From Bacteroidales bacterium UBA3824 (GTDB taxonomy: Bacteria; Bacteroidota; Bacteroidia; Bacteroidales; UBA3824): a stretch of 9,137 nt of DNA. A model generated the notes under the pieces. It saw only the letters and a list, made by a program, of their open reading frames with translations. It ran no database searches and had not been told where the DNA came from. The stretch spans positions 1 to 9,137 of the forward strand of contig DGIK01000213.1 of NCBI GenBank assembly GCA_002393195.1, in the 5' to 3' direction. Position 1 is the first letter of the stretch. The number at the start of each line of letters is the position of its first letter. Shown here one piece after another: positions 1 through 7,644 of the stretch. The position numbers and the translations under genes are program-made.

Positions 1-661
1 CGCAGCAATGCCTGCGCTCGGGATAATCCACCGTTGCGCCGCCCCACGCCTTTATCATACCTTGCAACACCTGCGTGAACTCTGCGCCGCCTTCGCCATT
101 AGCTGGAAACATCTTGGCATAATGGCAGCCGATGTGGTCAACTATTTTGAGCGGCTTGCCGGTCTTGGCGTTGATGAGCGGGTACTTCATTTGCTCGGCA
201 ATCCTCATACGGTATTTGTAAACGATGTCGCTTGTATGGGCGATGTTTTTGGGGAGGAGGAACTCGCGCCCCGTCGCCTTCTTCAAGTGTTCGCGGATTT
301 GCTCAAGCTGTTCGGGAAAATGTTTCCACGTTTCGGTAATCTCGATGTACATGCCGAAACTCGTAACGCACGAGGCAATGAAATTTTCGTATCCGTGTTC
401 GCTCATCAGCGCAAAATGCCTTGCTACCACGGTCTGAATGGTGTTGAATGGAATCACGTCGGAGTGATACGCAATGCCAGTGCAAGTGGTGTGGCGCGGA
501 TCGTCAAAAACATCCCGCTGCAAGTCGTTCTTCAAGATATTGAGGAACGTAACCTCGCTGCCCGGGAAAAAATTTTGACGGATACAACTCCGCGCATAAT
601 AATATTTGTCGTCCGCAATCTCCTTGCGGTAATTCTTGTTGACTGTATATAGATTTTGCAT
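1..661 (-). CDS. hdrB: HdrB-like heterodisulfide reductase subunit B, 3' end cut by window edge
   Basis: The reading frame is open from an ATG at 661 to the left edge (220 codons, C-terminus missing). An in-frame stop just upstream fixes the start, although no clear ribosome binding site precedes it. HdrB proteins carry two cysteine-rich CCG domains that hold non-cubane 4Fe-4S clusters and reduce disulfides or similar acceptors. The second CCG site begins here with Cys179 (context IGCHYAKMFP) and Cys219-Cys220, after which the window ends with a G, as expected for the glycine of CCG. The first site is degenerate: Cys26 is present with normal spacing, but CCG is replaced by Cys60-Thr-Gly and CxxC by Cys98-Val-Thr-Ser. 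The gene follows hdrC in the same orientation. HdrB-like and HdrC-like proteins usually work with an FAD-containing HdrA-like subunit, which I would expect further left. The physiological electron acceptor cannot be read from the sequence. Confidence 0.85.
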   Translation of the reverse strand, partial: MQNLYTVNKNYRKEIADDKYYYARSCIRQNFFPGSEVTFLNILKNDLQRDVFDDPRHTTCTGIAYHSDVIPFNTIQTVVARHFALMSEHGYENFIASCVTSFGMYIEITETWKHFPEQLEQIREHLKKATGREFLLPKNIAHTSDIVYKYRMRIAEQMKYPLINAKTGKPLKIVDHIGCHYAKMFPANGEGGAEFTQVLQGMIKAWGGATVDYPERRHCC

Positions 662-799
662 TGTCGTTTGTAATTATAATTGTAATTAAAAATTAAAAAG
701 TAAAAATTAAAAATGACTGGTTTCAATTCTTAATTTTTAATTTTCAATTCTAAATTTTTAATTTTTAAGTCTTAATTTTTAATTTTCCTCATTAAATCT
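662..799. repeat. AT-rich repeat spacer between hdrC and hdrB
   Basis: This 138-base gap is made almost only of A and T. In transcript order an A-rich half (about 787-722) is followed by a short unique core (CCAGTCA, 721-715) and then a T-rich half (about 714-666), so the two halves can pair imperfectly as a long AT hairpin. It contains an exact 18-base direct repeat, GAAAATTAAAAATTAAGA on the minus strand, at 728-745 and 770-787, a period of 42 bases. No gene or convincing promoter is visible. Such a long spacer is odd inside a two-gene operon. It might modulate the hdrC:hdrB ratio by processing or attenuation, or it might be an inert simple-sequence repeat. Function is not established. Confidence 0.75.
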
Positions 800-1492
800 C
801 TAAATCTTTCCTTTATAAATGTCAAGAAAATACTTGTCCATGCCGCTTTCGTCGTCGGTGTCGTAGCCAAGTTGTTCGGCTTTTTGGATGGAAAATTTTT
901 CGATTTTTTCGCCCATTTCGGTTGCGCCGGTTTCGTCGTAGATTGATTTGAGTTCGGCGAGAGAATCCTTGTCGATTTCGCGCAATACGCCGGGGCCGGG
1001 TTTGCGGAGGTTTGCGCCGATGCGGTCATAAAATTCGTCCATATTTCTGTAAACCCATTCCCATACGGGACCTTGTTCGGGGTGGAGTTCGGGCTTCACG
1101 GCGTCGGGCACGATGCAGTAGCCGCGTCCCAGGACGTTGCCGTTCAATACTTTGTGGAGGGCGTATTGCTGCCTGCCGCGTCGGCTCTCGGTAAAATATC
1201 CGAGTTCCTGCGAATAGCGGCGCAATACATTGATCATAAGTCCCGGCACATTGCCCCTCGGACAGCGGGTCTTGCAACTCATGCACTGTCCGCAGAGCCA
1301 GATGTAATCGGATTTCATAAGTTTTTCGAGAGTTTCGTCGTCCTCGCTCTGCACGAGGTTGAGCAAAATCCTCGGGTCGTAGTCGGAAAACTCCGCCGCC
1401 GGACACACTGCGGTACACATTCCGCAGTTCATACAAGCATTGAGAGCCTCCTTGTAACGTATGTCTTGCTTGATAAGTTCGTGAAGTTGCAT
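800..1492 (-). CDS. hdrC: HdrC-like 4Fe-4S dicluster protein (heterodisulfide reductase subunit C)
   Basis: This 230-residue soluble protein has two complete ferredoxin-type 4Fe-4S motifs: Cys20, 23, 26 and 30 followed by Pro, and Cys67, 70, 73 and 77 followed by Pro. That spacing and the intervening helical segment are typical of HdrC, which relays electrons to the catalytic HdrB subunit encoded next. After the second cluster, residues 81-230 form a long acidic and basic tail with no further cysteine ligand motif apart from a lone Cys near residue 126. The protein is somewhat longer than I remember for archaeal HdrC (about 190 residues). The ATG at 1492 lies about 20 bases below the predicted transcription start and has AAAGGA upstream. 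No signal peptide or membrane segment is seen, so it is cytoplasmic. The pair could belong to a flavin-based electron-bifurcating complex or to a simpler thiol/disulfide reductase. The sequence does not decide between these. Confidence 0.87.
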   Translation of the reverse strand: MQLHELIKQDIRYKEALNACMNCGMCTAVCPAAEFSDYDPRILLNLVQSEDDETLEKLMKSDYIWLCGQCMSCKTRCPRGNVPGLMINVLRRYSQELGYFTESRRGRQQYALHKVLNGNVLGRGYCIVPDAVKPELHPEQGPVWEWVYRNMDEFYDRIGANLRKPGPGVLREIDKDSLAELKSIYDETGATEMGEKIEKFSIQKAEQLGYDTDDESGMDKYFLDIYKGKI

Positions 1493-1520
1493 GTCTGATT
1501 ATTCATTTCCTTTGATGCTG

Positions 1521-1552
1521 CAAAGTTACGTGGAAATGACGGGATAGGCAAA
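1521..1552 (-). promoter_or_regulatory. Bacteroidetes-type promoter for hdrCB
   Basis: On the minus strand TTTG (1552-1549) is followed by exactly 20 bases and then TAACTTTG (1528-1521). This matches the Bacteroidetes primary sigma-factor consensus of TTTG and TAnnTTTG with a spacer of about 19-21. The predicted start of transcription is near 1514, giving a leader of about 22 bases before the hdrC ATG. It implies that hdrCB is transcribed separately from the receptor gene that ends at 1594. Confidence 0.72.
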
Positions 1553-1593
1553 TCGAAAGTTCCAAAAATGAAAATGTGCATTTTTTATGACTG

Positions 1594-4461
1594 TTATTTC
1601 CATTGCACTCTGAAAGAGAGGTTGATGGTGGCGGGATAGCCTATTTCGTAAGTCGGCAGACCGAGCACTTCGCCGCCGTTGCCGGCATCGGTGAGGTACT
1701 TGGTGTTGGTGATGTTGCGACCGTATATGCCGATGTCGTATGTAGCCCTGCCGCGTGTGAACATATATCCGGCGTTTGCGTTGAAGATTATGTATGCGCT
1801 TTGGGTGTATTCGGGGGTGTTGTTGTCGTCTATAAACATCTTAGACTGCGTATAGAACGACGGGTAGAAATATATGGTCTTGTTGCTGGAAATCGGGTGT
1901 TTCCAGTTGAAACCCATATCAAAAGTGTATTGAGGCGTCATTCCAAAATGGTTGCCGGAGTTACCCTGTTCGTTGCCTTTCATATCCTTGTCGCTGAAAG
2001 TGCCGCCGGTGTATGCAAAGTCGGCGAAGATGCTTATGTTTGGATTGAAGGTGTATGTGCCTGACATTTCTGTGCCTGCGCCATACGCCTTGCCGTTGTC
2101 GTCGGATTGGTACGACAATGCGCCCGATTCTCTCGCTTCCCTGCCTATGACGAGGGTCTGGAAGTGTTGCCAATCAAAGTAATATACAGCCACTTCGTAT
2201 GTAAGGTGTCCGTACTTGCTCCTGCCTTTGATACCGAGTTCGTAACTCGTTGTGGTCTCGGGGCTTAGCGAGATGATGTCATCGGGATTGTAATCATAAT
2301 AAATCATACCCGGACGACGACCACGCGCCGCGCTGAGGTAGATGTTGTGTGTGCCGTTGGGCATCCAGTTCAATACGACGCGGCCTACGAGCGACTGATA
2401 TTTTTTGTCGGTCCATACGGTCTTGTCGCCTGTGTTGGCAAAGATGATAGAACCCAATACCGGCGCAATCATACTCGACGAGTAGTAGCCTGTTTTGAGG
2501 GTTTCGTATGTGCTGCGGAGGCCTGCGGTGAGGTAGAGTCGTTTGTAGATATTCCAGGTGAAGTCGGCAAATACGCTCGCCTCGTATGTGCGGTTGTAGT
2601 CGGTTTCGTTTTCATAATGGTCTTCGTCGAGCGACACGTTGGAGTAGGGTGCGAGGGTTGCAAATCCTTCGCCGATATTGAGTTCTTCCAATACGCCGGT
2701 CATATCTTGTCCGTCGTCTTGGAGGAGTTTGTAGAACAAGGGGTATTGTTCCGCCATGTCCTCCATGCTCTGCATAAGGATACTGCTGATGGTAGTTTTT
2801 GTGTCTTCAAAGAAGTCTGGGGTCTCCTCCCAATATATTACGTCAAACCATTTGGCAAACAGCGTGTTTACCTGCTCGCGGATGCGCTGGGATGCTATTT
2901 GGTTAAATTCGCCGCAAATCATATCTATTTCCTCTGCATTTTCGGGATGGGCTGCCTTTACAGGTTCTGCCCACGCCACTACGAGGTTTTGGATGTTGGT
3001 GATGATTCTTTCGGGGAGCGATGCGAGCGATGTACGGAGGTTCTTGCCTAATGTGAGCGGGTATATGTATCGGAGGTTGCCCTCAAAAACAAAGCGGTGT
3101 CTTGCCCTTTCGTAGAAATATGAGCCGCCGAAAAATCCTGCTATTTTGTGAGAGCCGGTAATTTCATTTTTTTCACCGAGCGACCAGTTTACCCTGAGTT
3201 CCTCGCTCACTTGGAAGCCCTTGCTCATATCGTGTCCGTCGAGGATTCTGAGTTGAGAGCCGTCGATGTCGTAATATTCGTCGCTATTGTGGGCGCGGAT
3301 GCCCGACACGTTGATAATGTCGAAATGCTTGCTGATGTCCCAGTCAAATTGAGCGTTGAAGCCGCCCATATCGCGTTTGGTGTATAGTTGTGAGCCGTGG
3401 GTGAGCGATGCGGTGGTGAATGGCGACTTGTCGGTTGTTATGGTTGAGCCTTTGTCGTCATACTGAGTCTTGCTTTGGTACGATGTGCCGGGGTTGTCGT
3501 CGTGCTGGTAGTCAAACATAAGGTCGAGTTTGAAATTGTCGCCGATTTTGAATGTTGTGGAGTTGCGCAGCGCGATGGTATTCTGACCGTTGAGGCGTCC
3601 GCCGACGCTGTTTTTGATGAATCCGTCGTGGGCGTTGTAGCACATAGCAAGCCTATTGGCGATGCTTGAACCCAACGGCGTGTTCAATACGCCTACGACC
3701 TTGCGCTGATTATAGTTGCCGTATGAAGTGGCTATGCTTGCCGAAAATTCGTCTGCTGGCTTTTTGCTGTGGTAACCGACCGCGCCGAGTTCCGCGCCGC
3801 GTCCGAAAAGCGTTCCCTGCGGGCCTTTCACAATTTCTACTTTGTCCATATCGTATTGCTCCATATTGGCGGTCTGTATTCTCGATATTGATACACCGTT
3901 CAGGTACACCGAAATACGCGATTGCCCGTAACTCTCTACACCGCTGGAACTTACGCCACGGATGTTGTATAAAATATGTTGGGCTGTGTGGGTGGATGCG
4001 TAGAATCCGGGCACGAAGTTGGACATATCGTCTATGCGATAGAGACCCGTCTGGCGGATTTTTGTGGAGTCTATGATGCTTTCTGTGATAGGCACATCGA
4101 TGAGACGTTGGAGACGTTTCTGAGTGCTTACCATAATTTCTTCGATGGATTGCGTCTCCTTGTCCATCAGTTGGATGTCGTATGCGCCAGATTGAGCCTT
4201 GATGGTCTTTGATACGTATCCCGCATAGTTGATTGCGACGTTGTGGTTGGCGTACTTTTCGGGTATTGATAGAGTGAATTTGCCGTCGAGGTCGGTGAGT
4301 GTTGCGATGTTGGTGCTATCGACGGTAATGTATGCGCCTACCAAGTTGACGCCTTTTTCGGTCTTTACGGTGCCGGACACGATAATTTGTCCTTGCACTG
4401 CTATTGTAATGAGCGCAAAGAATATTGCGAGTGTGATTTTTTTTGTAATTGTTGACGACAT
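1594..4461 (-). CDS. TonB-dependent outer-membrane receptor, downstream tandem paralogue
   Basis: This is a 955-residue receptor for energised uptake across the outer membrane. Residues 1-24 are a signal peptide (likely cleavage VQG|Q). Residues 26-100 form a carboxypeptidase-regulatory-like domain (SGTVKTEKGVNLVGAYITV), and residues about 107-113 (EEIMVST) are the likely TonB box. A plug domain follows to about residue 240 and contains KGPQGTLFGRG. The rest is a beta-barrel that ends in SFRVQWK. Residues about 468-607 interrupt the barrel with a helix-rich, mostly acidic insertion that includes WFDVIYWEETPDFF. It is shorter than many SusC proteins and has no SusD neighbour, so it resembles siderophore/cofactor-type receptors more than a glycan-utilisation pair, but the ligand is unknown. 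The ATG at 4461 has AGGA four bases upstream and its own promoter. It is clearly paralogous along its whole length to the gene at 4559-7471. Confidence 0.93.
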   Translation of the reverse strand: MSSTITKKITLAIFFALITIAVQGQIIVSGTVKTEKGVNLVGAYITVDSTNIATLTDLDGKFTLSIPEKYANHNVAINYAGYVSKTIKAQSGAYDIQLMDKETQSIEEIMVSTQKRLQRLIDVPITESIIDSTKIRQTGLYRIDDMSNFVPGFYASTHTAQHILYNIRGVSSSGVESYGQSRISVYLNGVSISRIQTANMEQYDMDKVEIVKGPQGTLFGRGAELGAVGYHSKKPADEFSASIATSYGNYNQRKVVGVLNTPLGSSIANRLAMCYNAHDGFIKNSVGGRLNGQNTIALRNSTTFKIGDNFKLDLMFDYQHDDNPGTSYQSKTQYDDKGSTITTDKSPFTTASLTHGSQLYTKRDMGGFNAQFDWDISKHFDIINVSGIRAHNSDEYYDIDGSQLRILDGHDMSKGFQVSEELRVNWSLGEKNEITGSHKIAGFFGGSYFYERARHRFVFEGNLRYIYPLTLGKNLRTSLASLPERIITNIQNLVVAWAEPVKAAHPENAEEIDMICGEFNQIASQRIREQVNTLFAKWFDVIYWEETPDFFEDTKTTISSILMQSMEDMAEQYPLFYKLLQDDGQDMTGVLEELNIGEGFATLAPYSNVSLDEDHYENETDYNRTYEASVFADFTWNIYKRLYLTAGLRSTYETLKTGYYSSSMIAPVLGSIIFANTGDKTVWTDKKYQSLVGRVVLNWMPNGTHNIYLSAARGRRPGMIYYDYNPDDIISLSPETTTSYELGIKGRSKYGHLTYEVAVYYFDWQHFQTLVIGREARESGALSYQSDDNGKAYGAGTEMSGTYTFNPNISIFADFAYTGGTFSDKDMKGNEQGNSGNHFGMTPQYTFDMGFNWKHPISSNKTIYFYPSFYTQSKMFIDDNNTPEYTQSAYIIFNANAGYMFTRGRATYDIGIYGRNITNTKYLTDAGNGGEVLGLPTYEIGYPATINLSFRVQWK

Positions 4462-4490
4462 TGCTTCCTGTTTTTTGGAATTTTAAAGCG

Positions 4491-4521
4491 CAAAAATAGT
4501 GCAAAATGTCGTGATTTGCAA
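4491..4521 (-). promoter_or_regulatory. Promoter of the downstream receptor gene
   Basis: On the minus strand TTG (4521-4519) is followed by 20 bases and TATTTTTG (4498-4491), a good Bacteroidetes promoter. It lies in the 97-base gap between the two receptor genes and leaves a leader of roughly 25 bases. The upstream flank AAAAAATACTTGCA (4530-4517) is shared with the promoter of the other receptor (7606-7593), so the promoter was copied with the gene. Confidence 0.68.
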
Positions 4522-4558
4522 GTATTTTTTTGGGATTCGTATAAAAAAAATCGCAATG

Positions 4559-7471
4559 CTATTTGATGTGCATCCTGAACGACAGGTAGTAAGTGGCTGG
4601 TGCGCCGACCTCGAATGTTGGCAGTCCCACTACCTCGCCAGCGTTGCCGCCGTCCACCACGTATTGTGTGTTGGTGATGTTGCGTCCGTAGATGCCTACA
4701 TCGTAAGTGATGCGTCGTTTGGTCCATTGGATTCCGGCGTTGGCGTTGAGAAGCAGGTACGAGCCTTGTACGAGTTCGGGGTTGTTGGCTACGTCGAAGA
4801 ATGTCTTTGATTGCGTGTAAAACGACGGGTAGAAGTATATCACCTTGCTGCCGGAGAGTTCGCGTTTCCAATTGAGACCCATATCAAACATATATTCGGG
4901 CATCAATGGGAATTTGTTGCCGGCAATGGCTTGCTTGTTGCCGTTCATGTCTTTGCTTCGGAATGTACCGCCGGAGTACGAAAAATCGGCGAATATGCTT
5001 ACGTTGTTGTTGAAAGTGTATGTTGCCGATAGTTCCACGCCCCTGCCGTATGCGTTGCCGTTGTCGTCGGATACGTATGTGAGCGAGCCAGTGGATGATG
5101 CCGCGCCGCGTGCCGCAACGGATGTCTGGAAGTTTTTCCAGTCGTAATAATATGCTGCGATGCCGTATGAGAGGTGTCCGTATTTGGAACGTCCCTTGAT
5201 GCCGAGTTCGTAACTGTATGTGAGTTCGGGATTGAGAGATACGATGTCGTCAGCCTTGTAATTGAAGTACAACATGCCCGGACGTCGTCCCTTGGATGCG
5301 CTTATGTAGAGGTTGTGGGTCTTGTTGAACAGCCAACTTACAACGGCGCGTCCCACCCACGATTTGTAATCCTTGTCGGTCCACGCTATTTCGCCGTTGG
5401 TGGTGTTGTATAGGATGTGTTCGAGCAATGGTGCTTTGAGGCTTGTGGACGAATAGCCGGTCTGCGACATTTCATAAATGCCCCTGATGCCGAGTGTGAG
5501 GTACAGTTTGGGCGCGAAATTCCATGTTACGTCGGCGAATATTGTAGCCTCGTGGGTGCGGTTGTAGTCGGTCTCGTCTTCGGCGTGGTAGTTGGGGAGT
5601 TCCACGTCGGAGAAGGGTTTGAGCCTCGTGAGACCCGATTCGAAGTCGATGCTGTTTACGATGCTGCTACCATCCATCTTGAAATAGTCAAAGATGTACT
5701 TGACATCGTAGGCATCGTCGGCGAGGAGTTGGTCGATTTCTTTTTTTATGGTTTCGGTGATGATGTTTTTGGTGTCGTGGAAGAAGTCGGGGGTCTTTTC
5801 CCAGTAGATTACGTCAAACCATTTGCTGAATTGCGATGTTACTTGGCTCCTGATGCTGCTTGTAACGTTGGTGGCAAATGCTGTGATGATATTGTCCATT
5901 ACGTCGCCCACCCTTACGCCGTTTACGATGTCGTCTTCAAAGGGTTTGAAGGTTTCCTTTTGCTGCGTCGCCCAGTTGGTGATTATCTGCTCCACGTTGC
6001 CGATGATTTCTTCGGGGAGCGATGCGAGGCTTGTTTTCATATTTTTGCCGAGAGCCAACGGGAATATGTAGTGGAGGTTGCCGGCAAAATTATAGTTGTG
6101 CTCGTTGCGCTCATAAAAGAATGACGCGCCGAAAAATCCGGTGATTTTTGCGTTTGTAGAATCGTTTTTTTGACCCAACGACCAGTTGCAACGCAATTCT
6201 TGGCTTGCTTGGAAACCTTTGGTGCGTTCTTTTGCATTTACGATGTCGAGCATTGTGCCGTCCACGTCAAAGATTTCTGAGGTCTTGAATGCCCTTACGC
6301 CGGTGGTGCTGGAGAATGTGAATTTGTCTTTTTTGGGGTCGCCGTGTTCTATTTGCAAGAGTCCGCCTCCAAAATCACGTTGCATTTTGAGATCCTTGCC
6401 CATATTGAGGTTGGCAGTGGTGAAAGGCGATTTGTTGGTGGTGATTGGCTCACCAAGGCTGTTGAATTGTGTCTTGCTCTGGTACGAGTATCCGGGGTTG
6501 TCGTCCTTCTGATAGTCGAAGACGAGGTGCAGGTCGGTTTTGGTGCCGAGGTGGAATGTCGATGAGTTGCGCAGGGCGATAGTATTGAGGCCGTTGAGCC
6601 TGCCGCCCGCCGTGTTTTTGATGAATCCGTCGTGCGCGTTGTAATCGAATGCAAGGCGGTTGGCGAATTTTTTGCCGACGGGCGTGTTTACTACGCCCAC
6701 TACCTTGCGCTGGTTGTAATTGCCGTAGAGCATAGCAAGGTCGATGCCAAATTCGTCGGTTGGCTTGTTGCGGATGTATTCTACCGCGCCAAGTTCCGCG
6801 CCGCGTCCATAGAGCGTTCCTTGTGGGCCTTTGGCTACTTCTACACGCGCCATGTCGTATAGTTCCATGTTGGCTATTTGTATGCGCGATATTGATATGC
6901 CGTCCATAAACACCGATATTCGCGATTGTCCGTAACTCTCTGGTTCTTCGGAGCATACGCCGCGAATGTTGTAGAATACAACTTGTGCGTCCGGCACGGT
7001 GGCCTTGAATCCTGGCACGAAGTTGGACATCTCGTCCACGCTGTAGAGGCTTGTCTGCCGGATTTTGGTGGAGTCTATGATACTCAGTGCGATAGGCACA
7101 TCCATAAGACGCTGGATACGTTTTTGGGTTGATACCTGGATTTCGTCGATGCTCTGCGTCTCTCGGTCGCGCAATATTATTATAAAGTCGCCCTCCGTAG
7201 CGAAAACTGTTTCCGGGATGTATCCGGCGTAACTGATAGTTATCGTGTTGCTCGAGTATTGTTCGGGGATTGTCAATGAGAATTTGCCATCGAGGTCGGA
7301 GAGAGTGGCGATGTTGGTACTATCCACAGTGATGTATGCGCCCACCATGTTGACGCCCTTTTCCGTCTTTACAGTACCAGACATGACAATCTGCGCCTGT
7401 GCCGCTACTGCAATGCCTATGAGTAGCACTGAGAGCACTATTTTGTGGGTTATGATAGATAATTTGTCCAT
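4559..7471 (-). CDS. TonB-dependent outer-membrane receptor, upstream tandem paralogue
   Basis: This 970-residue receptor has a signal peptide at residues 1-26 (likely AQA|Q), a carboxypeptidase-regulatory-like domain at about 28-102, a likely TonB box at about 109-115 (DEIQVST), a plug to about 240 (KGPQGTLYGRG) and a barrel ending in SFRMHIK. Residues about 471-624 form the same kind of helical insertion as in the paralogue. Its ends are conserved (LGKN..TSLASLPE and KWFDVIYWE.TPDFF) but its middle has diverged and is about 14 residues longer. The signal-like N-terminus and plug are the most conserved parts, while barrel loops differ, which fits two receptors with different ligands or surface variants. 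The ATG at 7471 has AGGA at 7481-7478, six bases upstream. No SusD-like lipoprotein or TonB/ExbBD gene is nearby. The ligand is not identifiable. Confidence 0.93.
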   Translation of the reverse strand: MDKLSIITHKIVLSVLLIGIAVAAQAQIVMSGTVKTEKGVNMVGAYITVDSTNIATLSDLDGKFSLTIPEQYSSNTITISYAGYIPETVFATEGDFIIILRDRETQSIDEIQVSTQKRIQRLMDVPIALSIIDSTKIRQTSLYSVDEMSNFVPGFKATVPDAQVVFYNIRGVCSEEPESYGQSRISVFMDGISISRIQIANMELYDMARVEVAKGPQGTLYGRGAELGAVEYIRNKPTDEFGIDLAMLYGNYNQRKVVGVVNTPVGKKFANRLAFDYNAHDGFIKNTAGGRLNGLNTIALRNSSTFHLGTKTDLHLVFDYQKDDNPGYSYQSKTQFNSLGEPITTNKSPFTTANLNMGKDLKMQRDFGGGLLQIEHGDPKKDKFTFSSTTGVRAFKTSEIFDVDGTMLDIVNAKERTKGFQASQELRCNWSLGQKNDSTNAKITGFFGASFFYERNEHNYNFAGNLHYIFPLALGKNMKTSLASLPEEIIGNVEQIITNWATQQKETFKPFEDDIVNGVRVGDVMDNIITAFATNVTSSIRSQVTSQFSKWFDVIYWEKTPDFFHDTKNIITETIKKEIDQLLADDAYDVKYIFDYFKMDGSSIVNSIDFESGLTRLKPFSDVELPNYHAEDETDYNRTHEATIFADVTWNFAPKLYLTLGIRGIYEMSQTGYSSTSLKAPLLEHILYNTTNGEIAWTDKDYKSWVGRAVVSWLFNKTHNLYISASKGRRPGMLYFNYKADDIVSLNPELTYSYELGIKGRSKYGHLSYGIAAYYYDWKNFQTSVAARGAASSTGSLTYVSDDNGNAYGRGVELSATYTFNNNVSIFADFSYSGGTFRSKDMNGNKQAIAGNKFPLMPEYMFDMGLNWKRELSGSKVIYFYPSFYTQSKTFFDVANNPELVQGSYLLLNANAGIQWTKRRITYDVGIYGRNITNTQYVVDGGNAGEVVGLPTFEVGAPATYYLSFRMHIK

Positions 7472-7497
7472 TTTTTTTCCTTTTTTGGTTTGTTATT

Positions 7498-7543
7498 GCG
7501 CAAAAATAATGCCGCCAATGCTTTGTTTTGGTGGCTGTTGCGC
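7498..7543 (-). promoter_or_regulatory. Two-tier hairpin in the leader of the upstream receptor gene
   Basis: In the predicted transcript GCGCAA (7543-7538) pairs perfectly with TTGCGC (7503-7498). Inside it GCCACCAA (7535-7528) pairs with TTGGCGGC (7518-7511) with one A-C mismatch and a 9-base loop. The two stems are separated by an asymmetric internal loop. The structure ends 26 bases before the start codon, inside a leader of about 90 bases. It is not followed by a T-run, so it is not a simple terminator. It could affect translation or stability of the receptor mRNA. This is inference from pairing seen by eye; the fold energy was not computed. Confidence 0.4.
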
Positions 7544-7566
7544 GTCGTAATTGTTTTTCAATGATG

Positions 7567-7597
7567 CGAAAATAAATCAAAATATTTGTATATGCAA
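7567..7597 (-). promoter_or_regulatory. Promoter of the upstream receptor gene
   Basis: On the minus strand TTG (7597-7595) is followed by 20 bases and TATTTTCG (7574-7567), one base off the Bacteroidetes TAnnTTTG box. The predicted start near 7560 gives a leader of about 90 bases. A second TATTTTTG (7508-7501), identical to the -7 box of the other receptor gene, lies closer to the gene but has no TTG at the right distance, so I favour the distal site. The gap 7472-7644 holds nothing else I can support. Confidence 0.6.
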
Positions 7598-7644
7598 GTA
7601 TTTTTTGACTGATGCCCGATTTCTCTATACAAAAACAGCTATAT

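Noticed and set aside
8..652. Long plus-strand open frame opposite hdrB
   Set aside because: It is the antisense shadow of hdrB, which has clear cysteine motifs on the minus strand. The plus-strand protein shows no recognisable domain.
1571..1584. Small palindrome AAAATGTGCATTTT after the downstream receptor gene, a possible terminator
   Set aside because: The stem is nearly all A-T with a two-base centre and only a short T-run after it, too weak to call a terminator.
2347..3051. Plus-strand frame of 234 codons opposite the helical insertion, with a similar one at 5417-6124
   Set aside because: Both sit opposite the same part of paralogous receptors, so similar antisense frames follow from shared codons. 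They lack promoter, ribosome-binding and domain evidence.
1594..7471. SusC-type glycan utilisation locus
   Set aside because: The receptors have the regulatory-like domain, but no SusD-like lipoprotein, glycoside hydrolase or regulator is present in the window.
7501..7508. TATTTTTG box as an alternative promoter for the upstream receptor
   Set aside because: It matches the -7 consensus, but no TTG lies about 20 bases upstream. It is better explained as a relic shared with the other leader.
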